In this document: piece by piece, positions 39,466-49,010 of the stretch
Layout: every line of letters begins with the position of its first letter
How positions within the stretch are numbered: position 1 is the stretch's first letter
Virus record (IMG/VR): IMGVR_UViG_3300035168_000171
Coordinates: 1 to 62,152 of that record
Direction: 5' to 3' (one strand)
Source: a virus
Length of the DNA: 62,152 nucleotides
Program-made: the position numbers and the translations under genes
The notes under the pieces: model-generated
Seen by the model: the letters and a program-made list of their open reading frames with translations, nothing else
Told to the model about the DNA's origin: nothing
Databases searched by the model: none

Positions 39466-42400
39466 CAGCGCGGTCCTTGGATCGGTCTGTACTGACTCCA
39501 ACGAGACGGGTCGTATCGTCCGCCACTCCCGGCTGCGGCGCTCGATGCTGCTACGACTTCACTTGCCGTTTGTCGCGGACTGCCCGACTCATTGATTGTG
39601 ATGTCATTGTCGATCAAGACTTGAGTGGCAGCCTCTGGCTGGATGATTCCAAGCTGCACGCCGCGATTGATGAAATCCTCGAGCGTCGGGCCGGCACCAG
39701 GATTGGGCACACCCTCGGGGCTGATGACACCACCAAGACTGAGGATCATCTGCGTTCTGAAGATGTCAGCGAATGACGCGCCAACGATTTGCGCCATCGC
39801 ATCGAGTGCGACCGGATCGAACACGAGTTGACTGTTGAAGTCGAGTGTGATCTGACGTTCGGCCTCTTTCGCAGCATCGACAATCTGTTGCGTCGTGTTC
39901 TTCTGATCGATCGTTGGCAGAAGGTCATTCGTATCCAGAACATCTTGGATCGCTTCTTGAACAACCATGGCAGCCTCTGGAGTGATGATCGCCTCGGTTG
40001 TGACTTCCGCGTGAATCTCACCGATTGCAGCTTGTACCTGTTCCTGACTGAACTCAACGTCGAGTTGCATTTCCGCCTGAAGCGCGTCGAGTTGCGCTTG
40101 GAGTCCGAGTACGCTTGCGTCAGCACCCGTGATGTTCGAGAATAGTGTGCCGATTTGCTCCGGGTCGAGGATGCCTGCAAACCACCCTTGGATCTCAGCA
40201 GCAGCCTGCGGCGTGAATCCTGACGTCCAATCGAGCGTGCTGATGCGATTGAGTGCCTCGCCGAGTTCCTGACTGATCGATCCATAGACCGGCTCGAGGA
40301 GTCCAATGATCTCTTCCGGACTGAGGCCCTGTTCCAGACCAAGTTGGAAGATTGACCCGAGACCCTGCCCAGCTTGCCCGAGTGCCTGGCGAACCATCGC
40401 CTCACCCTGTGGTCCACCAAGGAGAAGTCCTTCCTCGATATTGGCACCGATGCTGGGGATATCGAGCACGAGATCGTCGATCGCGCCCTGGATTCCTCCT
40501 GTTCCGCCGAGGAAGAACTCATCGAAGGCCTTACGTGCTTCGTCTGCGGCAGCGGTGGCATCCCGTAGTGCCGCCGAGACTTGATCGATCTGCGCCCGGA
40601 GTCTCGTCGTCCGCTGATCTTCGAGCCGGCGGATCGCTTCCCGAATCACATCAGCAGTCGCACCGAGCTGTCCGTACTTCGCAATCAACGGGTCGACGGT
40701 CTCAGTCGTCTGTTCGGTAACCAAGCCGAGTGCCTCAATGACGCCTGCAAGTCCCTGATCGTTGAGGAGGTCTTCAATCTCTCCGAGCGACAGACCATAC
40801 TCATCGACAAGAGCACCGACCAAATCACGAGCCTGCTGCCGGACCGACTCTTCAGCAACACGGAAATCGAGATCCGCGAGTACGCCAGCAGGTGATTGCA
40901 TCGCATCAGTGACGTCTTCCGCGAGGCCGACAAGCGACTGGAGGAACGTGTCAATCGACGCTTCAGGCGGCGGCGTGAGGAGTTCAGCGAGTGCGCGTGC
41001 AGCATCATCTGCGACAGTTTCGAGTACTTTGATGAGATCGGTCGCATCTTCGATCATGTCGATCGGAATCTCGATGATCTGCCCGCTTGACAGCCGAATC
41101 GGTCTGACTTCTCTCGCGGCGAAATCGGCTAGCAGATCCTTCATCTCTTGCATTGCGCCCAACCAACCCTCGATCTGAGTTGGTGCACCGGCGATAGCGG
41201 CGTTGAGTGCGTCGATGATTTCGACCATAGCGCGAGCTCGCGCGAGTTCTTCCTCATTGAGAAGGAAATCAGCAAACTCTGTACGAAGGGCGTCCTTCAA
41301 TCCAGGGTCAAGGGATAGTCCGCTAAGGAGGATGTCAAATTCTTCAACGGTGTCGATGCCCTGCCGGAGTGTTGGCAGTAGCCGTTCCACTTCCGTGCGA
41401 ATGCTGTCGACTTCGACCTGATTGAGTGCCGTCAGCTGCTGATCGATACCTTCGAGCAAACCGGAGCGGATATCGCCCGACGGTAATTGCTCGTACTGTG
41501 CAGCGAGTTCCAACAGCGACTGTCGCATCTCATCTGCACGGGTGCTGAATTCCTCGAACGTGGGAGATCCGGCGGACAATTCTGCGGATAGCGCACTTGA
41601 CGCTTCTGCAACCTCACGGGACCATGTCTCGAATTGCTTAGTGCCGCCGAACAATTCGTAGACGCCGCGGGCAAGCGACTGGAACGGCTTCTCGAGCAAG
41701 GACACTTCACGATACAGCCAGTCAATGTCGCCTTGAGCGCCTCGAATGGCGGCCGTCCACGCTCCGATTGCGGCAGCACCTAGCGCAAGTGGACCGGCCA
41801 ACCGAGTAACCGCAGTGATCGCGGCGGCAACTCGCGGGGCAAACCCAGCGAATGCGAGTCCAGCTGCCCCCGCTTGAAGTTGAAGACTTACGAGAGCGCC
41901 ACGGAGTGCGTTCATTCCTGTGAACCCGGACGCAATCGCTGTTTGGATGTTCATAGCGACAAGCGCGGCGGTAAGAAGCCCAATCGCAACAGCAGCGGCA
42001 GGAGCGACACTATCGATAAGTTCAAGAACATCAGCAACAAGTTCGATGCCCAGCGCAGTCGCGTTCAAGACTTCAAGGAGCGCAGGCCCGAATACAAATA
42101 TGAATGCAGCGCCGGCGTCAAGAATGTCTGGCGCAAGAATACCGATGACGTTAGCAAGTTCTCGAATCCCGTCCGCGACGATTGGGAGAGCGTCTCGGGC
42201 GAGTATGTAGAGGACACCGAGGAATCGACCAATCGCTGGGAATGTCGGCTGCAAACTTGAGAACACGTCCTGGACAAGATCGATGGCGCCAGATAGCGCA
42301 TCACTGACTTCAGATCCAAATATCGAAATCGCACTAACGACACCCTCAAGTGAGTCACCAGCAGTCGCATCGCTGAGCCAACCAGAGAATCTCTCAGCGA

Positions 42401-43265
42401 CTCTGCCAACTGAGTCGGCTAGCGACTGAAGAAGATCATTGAACGGCTCGAGCGCACCTGCAAGCTCAAAGAGACCGTCACCACCTTCAGTCACAAGACC
42501 GCGTAAACCTTCTCGGATGTCACCGATAGCCGTTGTCAGCACACCACCGCTGAATGCCCCGATGAACGGCTCGACGATGGCGCTGCCAAGGGCTTTGAAG
42601 ATGTTCCCGAGACCCTGTACCTGCACACCGAACGTATTGAGGAGTTCCGGAGCGACGTCGCCAAATGTTTCCTGCAGGTGATCGTTCAAGATGGGAATGA
42701 CGTCTTCGGCGAGCAACAGACTCTGTCTGCCGAGTTCCATCACCTCGCCGGTTGTCTTACCGATGGCCTCAGCAATCACCGCGTACGCATTGATACCGAC
42801 TTCTGAAAGCTGACGAGCCTCATCACCTTCAAGCCAACCACGGCCCTGGATCTGACCGATCGCTCGGGCCAACTGCGTGGCTCCCTGCGTACCCTTACCG
42901 AGCGCTACCGAAGCAAGCGTGATGTTCTCGGCGAGTTCGCTGACAATGTCGTTTGACACATCGAACGTGAGCAGGAGTTGCGCTGCCCGTGACAGTGTCT
43001 TCGCGTCGAAGATCGGACTGTCAAGCGACAGTGTGGCGAACTCACGCATCGTGTCGCGGGCCACTTCCATCGACCCTGTGAGAGCTGAGAACAGCGCTGT
43101 CGTCCGCTGCATCTCTGTGTTGAATTTGACACCGGCACCGACAAGTTCGGTCGCGATGATCGCAGCCGCTGCTGTAGCGGCGAGTCCGATGCCTGCTATC
43201 GCTCGGTTGACAGCACTAGTGTTGGCCGAGACATCGAAATACAGGTCACCAATCTTGGTGGCCAT
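39465..43265 (-). CDS. Tape measure protein
   Basis: The 1266-residue protein has TP901-type features: an N-terminal beta/helix start (MATKIGDLYFDVSANTSAVN), a long Ala-rich coiled coil, a set of hydrophobic helices (about 440-500) and a long acidic helical C-terminus. Its length would set a tail of roughly 190 nm at 1.5 angstrom per residue. It follows the chaperone gene by TGATG. Confidence 0.9.
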   Translation of the reverse strand: MATKIGDLYFDVSANTSAVNRAIAGIGLAATAAAAIIATELVGAGVKFNTEMQRTTALFSALTGSMEVARDTMREFATLSLDSPIFDAKTLSRAAQLLLTFDVSNDIVSELAENITLASVALGKGTQGATQLARAIGQIQGRGWLEGDEARQLSEVGINAYAVIAEAIGKTTGEVMELGRQSLLLAEDVIPILNDHLQETFGDVAPELLNTFGVQVQGLGNIFKALGSAIVEPFIGAFSGGVLTTAIGDIREGLRGLVTEGGDGLFELAGALEPFNDLLQSLADSVGRVAERFSGWLSDATAGDSLEGVVSAISIFGSEVSDALSGAIDLVQDVFSSLQPTFPAIGRFLGVLYILARDALPIVADGIRELANVIGILAPDILDAGAAFIFVFGPALLEVLNATALGIELVADVLELIDSVAPAAAVAIGLLTAALVAMNIQTAIASGFTGMNALRGALVSLQLQAGAAGLAFAGFAPRVAAAITAVTRLAGPLALGAAAIGAWTAAIRGAQGDIDWLYREVSLLEKPFQSLARGVYELFGGTKQFETWSREVAEASSALSAELSAGSPTFEEFSTRADEMRQSLLELAAQYEQLPSGDIRSGLLEGIDQQLTALNQVEVDSIRTEVERLLPTLRQGIDTVEEFDILLSGLSLDPGLKDALRTEFADFLLNEEELARARAMVEIIDALNAAIAGAPTQIEGWLGAMQEMKDLLADFAAREVRPIRLSSGQIIEIPIDMIEDATDLIKVLETVADDAARALAELLTPPPEASIDTFLQSLVGLAEDVTDAMQSPAGVLADLDFRVAEESVRQQARDLVGALVDEYGLSLGEIEDLLNDQGLAGVIEALGLVTEQTTETVDPLIAKYGQLGATADVIREAIRRLEDQRTTRLRAQIDQVSAALRDATAAADEARKAFDEFFLGGTGGIQGAIDDLVLDIPSIGANIEEGLLLGGPQGEAMVRQALGQAGQGLGSIFQLGLEQGLSPEEIIGLLEPVYGSISQELGEALNRISTLDWTSGFTPQAAAEIQGWFAGILDPEQIGTLFSNITGADASVLGLQAQLDALQAEMQLDVEFSQEQVQAAIGEIHAEVTTEAIITPEAAMVVQEAIQDVLDTNDLLPTIDQKNTTQQIVDAAKEAERQITLDFNSQLVFDPVALDAMAQIVGASFADIFRTQMILSLGGVISPEGVPNPGAGPTLEDFINRGVQLGIIQPEAATQVLIDNDITINESGSPRQTASEVVAASSAAAGSGGRYDPSRWSQYRPIQGPR

Positions 43266-43549
43266 CAGAGTCCTTTACCGAGTGCCGTCCTGAACATGTC
43301 AAGCTCGTTTGATACTACCTCGTCAGAAACCTGCTCAGCCATCCCCGGTAGTGGACGTATGAGATCGATCCTCAATTTGTCGACTGCCTTCTTCGGAGCA
43401 CCGTCAGTCAGGTAGTGCCATACGACATTGAGTGCTTGTCGTACCGGGAGTTCCCAGATCTTCACTCCACGGGCAATCGCCCAACCGTCGAAATCATCAC
43501 CGACGGCGACCCAGATCAGCCGGACCGCCGCCTCGTAGGGCGGTTCCCG
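43265..43549 (-). CDS. Tail assembly chaperone, -1 frameshift extension
   Basis: In the -1 frame from about 43549 the reading continues open through VRLIWVAVGDDFDGWAIARG and KIWELPVRQALNVV to the stop next to the tape measure ATG. This is the usual G-T arrangement: gpG alone and a gpGT fusion. No good independent start with a ribosome site precedes it. Confidence 0.65.
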   Translation of the reverse strand, partial: REPPYEAAVRLIWVAVGDDFDGWAIARGVKIWELPVRQALNVVWHYLTDGAPKKAVDKLRIDLIRPLPGMAEQVSDEVVSNELDMFRTALGKGL

Positions 43550-43848
43550 GACTGCCCGAGGAGGTAACGCGCGATCTCGTTGACCTGATCGAGGTCGAAG
43601 TCATCGTTGGGATCTTGAAGTCGTCCAAGCACTCGCTCAGCCTGTTCATCGCCGAGACCCTCACCCAACCAGTTGAGGAGATCTCGGACACTGTCACCAT
43701 CGCTAGACGGCTTGTCGAGTCCGACCGTCGTGATCGCGGTCATGATCAGCGCAGCCCGCTTGGGCGGCGTGAATGTGAACGTCTCGCCGTCAAGTGTAAA
43801 CTCAACAGCCTGTCGTTCACGCTGCTTGGTAGTGAAGTCCTTCGCCAT
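43516..43848 (-). CDS. Tail assembly chaperone gpG-like
   Basis: The 110-residue protein has FTLDGETFTFTPPKRAALIM at the start and a helical, acidic middle (LLNWLGEGLGDEQAERVL). Position just before the tape measure and the overlapping -1 frame identify it as the chaperone that wraps the tape measure before tail assembly. Confidence 0.75.
   Translation of the reverse strand: MAKDFTTKQRERQAVEFTLDGETFTFTPPKRAALIMTAITTVGLDKPSSDGDSVRDLLNWLGEGLGDEQAERVLGRLQDPNDDFDLDQVNEIARYLLGQSGNRPTRRRSG
43541..43551 (-). other. Candidate -1 frameshift site
   Basis: On the minus strand the codons TCC GGG AAC read as CGG GAA after a -1 slip. It is a weak version of the GGGAAAC-type site. Both frames are open here, and the upstream gene ends only 25-36 bases later. 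Confidence 0.45.
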
Positions 43849-43858
43849 GACCCTCCAG

Positions 43859-44281
43859 TCATTCGGACCGAATACGAGGTGCGGTCCGTGTAAACGTGAG
43901 ACGACGTGACGCCCTCTCGATGCCAGATTGTATCATGTTCTCAGGCGGTGAGGAACCTGGGTGATTGACTGATGGTCCGTAGAACATTCGCCCCTCACGC
44001 TGCCAAAAGAATGTGAGCTGCGATGCATTCTTGACGACAATCCTGTGCTCTTTAGACTTCTTGACGGTAACTCTCAGATGAGTGCCTCGCGTGCCGCGTG
44101 TAATCGTCGAATGTACTGGCCACCAAGCACCGCCGGCTCGTTCTCTGAAGACGCCCTTGATCTCCTTAGTCACGTTTCCTGCGAATCCTGCAACGACAAA
44201 CCCGACGGCACCGTCACGATCTTTGAGTTCGCGATCAAGTGCTCGCTTGTCGAGTCGAACGTCAACTGTGGTTTTGAACAT
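43859..44281 (-). CDS. Head-tail connector / HK97 gp10-like protein
   Basis: The 140-residue basic protein starts MFKTTVDVRLDKRALDR and ends with a helical IERASRRLTFTRT. The VVKNASQLTFFWQ segment and its position match the gp10-like head-tail joining proteins. TGATG-coupled. Confidence 0.6.
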   Translation of the reverse strand: MFKTTVDVRLDKRALDRELKDRDGAVGFVVAGFAGNVTKEIKGVFRERAGGAWWPVHSTITRGTRGTHLRVTVKKSKEHRIVVKNASQLTFFWQREGRMFYGPSVNHPGSSPPENMIQSGIERASRRLTFTRTAPRIRSE

Positions 44282-44766
44282 CAGCAGTTACATCCGGCCA
44301 TCCGAAATCGGAATGTCCAAACGCCACCGACGCACTTACCTAACGGCGGAATTGGACGCCAGCTTTCAACGATCAAGTCACGACCTTCGACACCCCAACA
44401 GCACATGATGGCACGACGGAGTGCTTGTCGATCATCTTCTTGACGTTGGGCATCTTCTGTGATGAGATCTACATCTGGTAATTCACCGCCGTCTTGAAGG
44501 GAACCTTTCTGACAGCGGACGATGCCGAGCTCGACCGTTTCGTTGAGTGGCGCCGCGCAAGTTGTCGGTAGTCCACTCGGCTCGGGCCAACCAACCAGCG
44601 TGTCGCCGTGTCCGACCCAGATCTGACCGTTGCCGTGGAGTGTCGCTTCGCACGAATCGTGCGGGGCGTTCAGCCCCGGGTACACGAACTTGCGACATAC
44701 CGGAAGGTCAATCTCCTCTTCCGCGCAGTCGAGGAGATCATGAAGGGCATCGATCAGATCCGTCAT
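44281..44766 (-). CDS. Tail terminator / head-tail protein
   Basis: The 161-residue protein fits an actinophage pattern: LHDLLDCAEEE near the start, then paired Cys, LGIVRCQKGSLQDGGELP, and ALRRAIMCCWG before a beta C-terminus. Such proteins cap the tail tube beside the head. ATGA-coupled to its upstream neighbour. Confidence 0.65.
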   Translation of the reverse strand: MTDLIDALHDLLDCAEEEIDLPVCRKFVYPGLNAPHDSCEATLHGNGQIWVGHGDTLVGWPEPSGLPTTCAAPLNETVELGIVRCQKGSLQDGGELPDVDLITEDAQRQEDDRQALRRAIMCCWGVEGRDLIVESWRPIPPLGKCVGGVWTFRFRMAGCNC

Positions 44767-45446
44767 GACGACTCAGAGCAGGTCCAGGTCGTCTGGCGTG
44801 GACGCCTGATGTCTGGAGTGAAGACTGCCGACCTCTTCCACGGGCCCATCTTGGCATTGTTCGTCGTGATCCAGTCGTCGATCACCCAGATGCCGGTGAA
44901 TCCATTCTCGAGACCTGAGAAGTTGTCGATCATTCCCATGGTGAGACCTTCACGAGTGACCGTCGTGAGTCGCTTTGGAAGCTTGCACGTCTGGTCATTA
45001 CAGATCGACTTTGCGTACTCACAGGCGAGGATTCCAGCGATCAACTCTCCACCTGGCGGGATCGGCTCACCCTTCAAGTATGTGACTGACCAATCACCAT
45101 GGAAGGTACCGCCATCAAGACGGACCAGGAACGCGTAGTCGTCGACGCGAAGATCGCAGGGATCGATGTCTTCGCCGGCAACGACGAGTTCAAGCGGCTC
45201 AGCAATGGGACCCGGAAGGAGAATCTCAGATATCCGACACATCGAGCGGTACCGATCGAAGAGCCAGCAACACTCCTCACTCTCATTCGTGTACGTGACC
45301 TCACAGGGACCGAAACGCTGGTTGGTCCACTCCCAGAGGCGATTGATCGCCCACTCATCGACCATGGCCTGGATGTTGTTGTCGAGGTTCTGGTACGGAG
45401 CGCAATCTCCGCAGCATCCACTGATGTCCCAGCCACACGCCGGCAT
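44763..45446 (-). CDS. Head-to-tail adaptor
   Basis: The 227-residue protein starts MPACGWDISGCCGDC and has LWEWTNQRFGPCEVTY, then SEECCWLFDRYRSMC. The LW-x2-T-x-R-x-F-G-x-C motif is characteristic of actinophage head-to-tail adaptor proteins. It is the first connector gene after the glycosyltransferase cassette. Confidence 0.7.
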   Translation of the reverse strand: MPACGWDISGCCGDCAPYQNLDNNIQAMVDEWAINRLWEWTNQRFGPCEVTYTNESEECCWLFDRYRSMCRISEILLPGPIAEPLELVVAGEDIDPCDLRVDDYAFLVRLDGGTFHGDWSVTYLKGEPIPPGGELIAGILACEYAKSICNDQTCKLPKRLTTVTREGLTMGMIDNFSGLENGFTGIWVIDDWITTNNAKMGPWKRSAVFTPDIRRPRQTTWTCSESS

Positions 45447-45476
45447 GTGAGCAGACTACCACGCCGCTGTGAGGTA

Positions 45477-47681
45477 TTACAGAGGCCCGAGGCTTGCTTC
45501 TCGCGATTCAGCGGCCCCTGCGGGGTAAGATATCGCTGGCGCCAATGGCCCGCCGTCCTCGCGGAGGATCGCGAGCATTGCCTCGACGTCGGGTTGAGCA
45601 TCCGCTGAAACATGATGAACAGCGTGTGTGAGAGCCCGCCCAGCGTCCGGGACACGACCTGCAGCTTGCGCGTAACGGACTACGAGCGCTGTTGCCGGGT
45701 CGTCCATCGTTGGCCGCATCACCTTTCCGTCGACAGGTGGATGATACCAGTGGAGGGCCGGCCCGTCGATCCGGTTGATACCGCCGCCAAGACACCCGGC
45801 TGCCAAATCGAATGCCCGATCTTCGTGTCCCCACTCGACGAATCGTTCGTCGTACCCGCCGAGTTGCTTCCAGAGCGTAAGCGGTATGGCATTCGCACCT
45901 GAGACATGATTCCGACGGCGACGGTTTGTCTTAGCGAGTTGGTGCGCATCGATCTTCTCCATCGATCGTTTCTGCATTTGCCTTGTTGTCGCCGAACTGA
46001 GTCGCGTGTACGTCGTAAAGGCATGCGTCATCTGTCCGGTCACCATCGCAGAACGGGCAGCGTCGTAGATTTGCACATGGGGCACCCATGTGTCAGCATC
46101 AACGAATACCAGAACGTCTGCGTTACCCGCCCACCGAGCCGCGTCATTGCACATCGCCGACCGGCTATCTCCTACCCCCTCGAAGATCGGCAGGTTGGCA
46201 GCCTTCCACCAACGAACGCACCACTCATGAGCATTACGCCGCCATGGTTCATCTGGGTTGTTCCACGGCATGCACAGAGCAATACGAAGTTCGGGCATCA
46301 CGATCGTAGGCGATTCGGGTTTGACTGTCGGACGAATACGCTGTCGCTTCAGATTGGCTGCATGCTGGGCAGGAGTGCCCCAACTGTGGTGCCACTTATG
46401 TTCGAGGAAGACCCAGGGTTGCCCGCCGCTCTGGCCGAGTCGCGCCTTCTCTAGGTAGTGCGCTGGATAGAACGCACCTGGCGGAAGGAGGAGAACATCG
46501 TCACGGCCGGGGAGGATCTCGGTCGTTCCACCCGGACCTGACGCCCATGCATCCTGACCGCCCTCAATCGCCTCACGGGCACGCCCGATCAGATCAAGCC
46601 AGGCTGGGTGCTCTTTGACAGCGCCCATCACGGCGTCGGGTACGACCTTCTCATCTTCCCAAGCGGCGAACGCCTTGCACTGGAGGAGTGGATCAAGCGG
46701 TCGGTATGGTTCGACGTCGCTGTCGACGTATACGCCTCCGTGCGTGTAAATCGCCTCGAGCCGGATGAGACCGGCCTTCTGCGCTCCATTCTGACATCGC
46801 TCGAAGAGATCGCCTGTCATCGGCCAATCAACCGGATCAATCGGCTCACGGTACGTTCTGAGGTCCCAGTCCGGATGGAGTTCTCCGAATTGCTCCCACC
46901 ACCCCTCAACCTGCGCGCTCGTCACTTCAGGGACGGTCCGGTGGAGAATCCGAGGGATCGTACCGACTGCCCGTTCATCGTTGAGATTGAGATTGAGTAG
47001 ACGCTGGAGTCGTTCTGGATTCCACCTGACGGCTTCGTAACGACGCTTGAGTGCCTGATTCCGTATATAGGTGACAGACTTGCGTGACGCTTCGGGGGAT
47101 TCTGGGTGCCAAAGATGGAAGCACTCACCCTGCACATTGTGGATCGGCATGTTGGTCATCGTTTCGCACGCAATGTGAAACCCAGTGTCTTCGAATCCCC
47201 AGCCGACAAATCGCTCATCAAATCCGCCAACCGCGTCCCACGTCGATCGCGACACTGCCACAGCGCAACTCACACTATCGGTGTACGTCCGACGGATCAT
47301 CCTACTGCGGTGCCAGTCGCCGACGTATCCGTCGAGAATCGACATCGTGGCATGTTGACTCATCATATGACGTTTGTCGTGCGCGACAGCGAGTCCGCCT
47401 GTCCTGACGGCGTATTCGATGGCTGTACGAATATCTGCCGGATTACTGACTGTGTCACTGTCAATGATCAATGCCGCGTCCCATCGACCGTCAGCGTCAG
47501 CGTCAGCAAGTACAGATGCGGTATTGATCGCTGCAGATCTGTTGAAGGGGCCTGCATCATGATGACCCTCATAGATGGGCATAGCCGTGTGATGTTCGAG
47601 CCATCGCTTGCGACAGAACTCCCAAAGTCGGTCCCGATGGCCATGATCGAGTCGTCGTGGTACGAGGATGACGATCCTCAC
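45477..47681 (-). CDS. Three-module glycosyltransferase
   Basis: The 734-residue protein joins three GT-A domains. Module 1 (about 1-240) has IIDSDT and GGFDERFVGWGFEDTGF, as in beta-galactosyltransferase/GT7 and GT2 enzymes. Module 2 (about 265-450) is GT32-like: PRILHRTVPE then GGVYVDSDVEP. Module 3 (about 490-700) repeats the first type with VFVDADT and GGYDERFVEWGHEDRAF. The GTG start overlaps the methyltransferase stop. It probably decorates virion proteins or alters host glycans. Confidence 0.85.
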   Translation of the reverse strand: MRIVILVPRRLDHGHRDRLWEFCRKRWLEHHTAMPIYEGHHDAGPFNRSAAINTASVLADADADGRWDAALIIDSDTVSNPADIRTAIEYAVRTGGLAVAHDKRHMMSQHATMSILDGYVGDWHRSRMIRRTYTDSVSCAVAVSRSTWDAVGGFDERFVGWGFEDTGFHIACETMTNMPIHNVQGECFHLWHPESPEASRKSVTYIRNQALKRRYEAVRWNPERLQRLLNLNLNDERAVGTIPRILHRTVPEVTSAQVEGWWEQFGELHPDWDLRTYREPIDPVDWPMTGDLFERCQNGAQKAGLIRLEAIYTHGGVYVDSDVEPYRPLDPLLQCKAFAAWEDEKVVPDAVMGAVKEHPAWLDLIGRAREAIEGGQDAWASGPGGTTEILPGRDDVLLLPPGAFYPAHYLEKARLGQSGGQPWVFLEHKWHHSWGTPAQHAANLKRQRIRPTVKPESPTIVMPELRIALCMPWNNPDEPWRRNAHEWCVRWWKAANLPIFEGVGDSRSAMCNDAARWAGNADVLVFVDADTWVPHVQIYDAARSAMVTGQMTHAFTTYTRLSSATTRQMQKRSMEKIDAHQLAKTNRRRRNHVSGANAIPLTLWKQLGGYDERFVEWGHEDRAFDLAAGCLGGGINRIDGPALHWYHPPVDGKVMRPTMDDPATALVVRYAQAAGRVPDAGRALTHAVHHVSADAQPDVEAMLAILREDGGPLAPAISYPAGAAESREASLGPL

Positions 47682-48271
47682 GACGGAGCTGTCCACTCGC
47701 AGATCGCGACGGCATTCGCCCACGGACCGTATTCGCTAACAACCGGAAACTCATCCTGCAACCACCCATCGCCGCATCGACTGATGGTGCATGATCGCGT
47801 GAAATCCATGAGACCGCGATTGACCATATCATCGAGACTGCTATCAACGCCAGTCGGGAACGTCACAAGCAACTTCCCGCCAGGACGGGTGAGTCCTTTC
47901 AGTACGCCTACCGCAGCAGTACCCGCGCCTGTGTGTTCGATCGTCGAAATCGAACAGACCCACGGGTACGTGATCTTGCCACCGCGAGGCAATGGCTGAA
48001 GATTGAGCAAATCTGCTTCGATCACCTGCTGTCGTTGGTACCAAGCCGACTTCTCATACAGATCGATGACATTGTGCCGCCGTCGATCATAATGGCCGAG
48101 TACGTTGCCGACCTCGAGGCCGCGGTGGATCATGTTTGCAGGGATCTGAGTCTCGAGCCACCAGTGCGCGATCGCAACCTCGACCATCCGTTCATTCAGG
48201 TGCGTGAGGTTGTACATGTGAAGGAAGTACGGAAGGATCTCATCATGATACTCGAACTCGGTGTCAGACAT
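47678..48271 (-). CDS. SAM-dependent methyltransferase-like protein
   Basis: The 197-residue protein has a class I layout: LEVGNVLGHY for motif I, VCSISTIEHTG for motif IV, and GGKLLVTFPTG for the fifth strand. It lies between two glycosyltransferases, so methylation of a sugar is a reasonable guess. It overlaps its upstream gene by eight bases. Confidence 0.7.
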   Translation of the reverse strand: MSDTEFEYHDEILPYFLHMYNLTHLNERMVEVAIAHWWLETQIPANMIHRGLEVGNVLGHYDRRRHNVIDLYEKSAWYQRQQVIEADLLNLQPLPRGGKITYPWVCSISTIEHTGAGTAAVGVLKGLTRPGGKLLVTFPTGVDSSLDDMVNRGLMDFTRSCTISRCGDGWLQDEFPVVSEYGPWANAVAICEWTAPS

Positions 48272-48920
48272 ACGGACTCCTTCTCGGCAGGATATCTTCG
48301 ATGAACTCCTTGAGTGATGCGAGACTCATCGGCGAGGACGACAGGAATGGCCCATCCGGGATAGCACCTCGAGCGTTACGCACTTTCGCATTGTGCGTCC
48401 GCTCTCCTCCGATACGGCATATGTTGCCGTACCATGTTCGCCATTTGATACCGCCAGGCGAGAGTTCAAACGCTTTGAAGACATCATCACGAATGATTGG
48501 CAATGGGACGTGTGTCCCGTCGTATGTGAGTGCATCTGGCATGTCGAGTGCAGCGATCGTCTTCTTGAATCGCTTCCCGATCTGATCACTCGGATGATAA
48601 TCAGCAGCTGGCCCGCCGTGAAGGATCGGCACCCGCTCGAGAGGCACCATGACGTAGAAGTCATCGTTGAAGTACACGCATTCGTCTGCGATGTCTGGAT
48701 CGTGAAGTGCCCCCTTGAGATTTGCCTCAATTGAGTCGAACTTACTCCGAGAGAGTCGGGGGACTGGCGCATGTACGACGTTCTTCACCCAGGTGGGGCA
48801 CGAACCGCCGATGATGACTCGACGATGCGGCAGATTCCCGAGTGAGCGGAGTGAGTATCTCAGCGCGTTATTCCGCTCGCCAGGCTTGACGACGTACACG
48901 ATGTCTGGCAGGTCGTCCAC
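48264..48920 (-). CDS. Stealth-like sugar-phosphate transferase
   Basis: The predicted leaderless GTG gives 218 residues (an ATG three bases upstream is also possible). DIVYVVKPGERNNALRYSLR, then CVYFNDDFYVM, and PHRRVIIGG match the Stealth-type GT-A fold where NDD binds metal. Such enzymes transfer hexose-phosphates to surface glycans. It is first in the cassette, directly after a promoter. Confidence 0.65.
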   Translation of the reverse strand: MDDLPDIVYVVKPGERNNALRYSLRSLGNLPHRRVIIGGSCPTWVKNVVHAPVPRLSRSKFDSIEANLKGALHDPDIADECVYFNDDFYVMVPLERVPILHGGPAADYHPSDQIGKRFKKTIAALDMPDALTYDGTHVPLPIIRDDVFKAFELSPGGIKWRTWYGNICRIGGERTHNAKVRNARGAIPDGPFLSSSPMSLASLKEFIEDILPRRSPYV

Positions 48921-48926
48921 CATGAC

Positions 48927-48937
48927 ATTGTACCATA
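48927..48937 (-). promoter_or_regulatory. Promoter for the glycosyltransferase cassette
   Basis: TATGGTACAAT on the minus strand is identical to the extended -10 box of P8. The GTG at 48920 begins at +7. The -35 region is poor (GGCACC), so the extended -10 box may carry recognition. Confidence 0.6.
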
Positions 48938-48945
48938 ACCCTATT

Positions 48946-48979
48946 GGCGGGTGCCCCCGCTCGCGAAGGGACACCCGCC
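48946..48979 (-). terminator. Terminator after the major tail protein gene
   Basis: Eight perfect pairs (48946-48953 with 48972-48979), one mismatch, then CCC/GGG form a hairpin 32 bases after the tail gene stop. It insulates the following cassette promoter. Confidence 0.7.
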
Positions 48980-49010
48980 GGAGGGTCAGGCGGCGAAGCC
49001 TGACGCCGGT

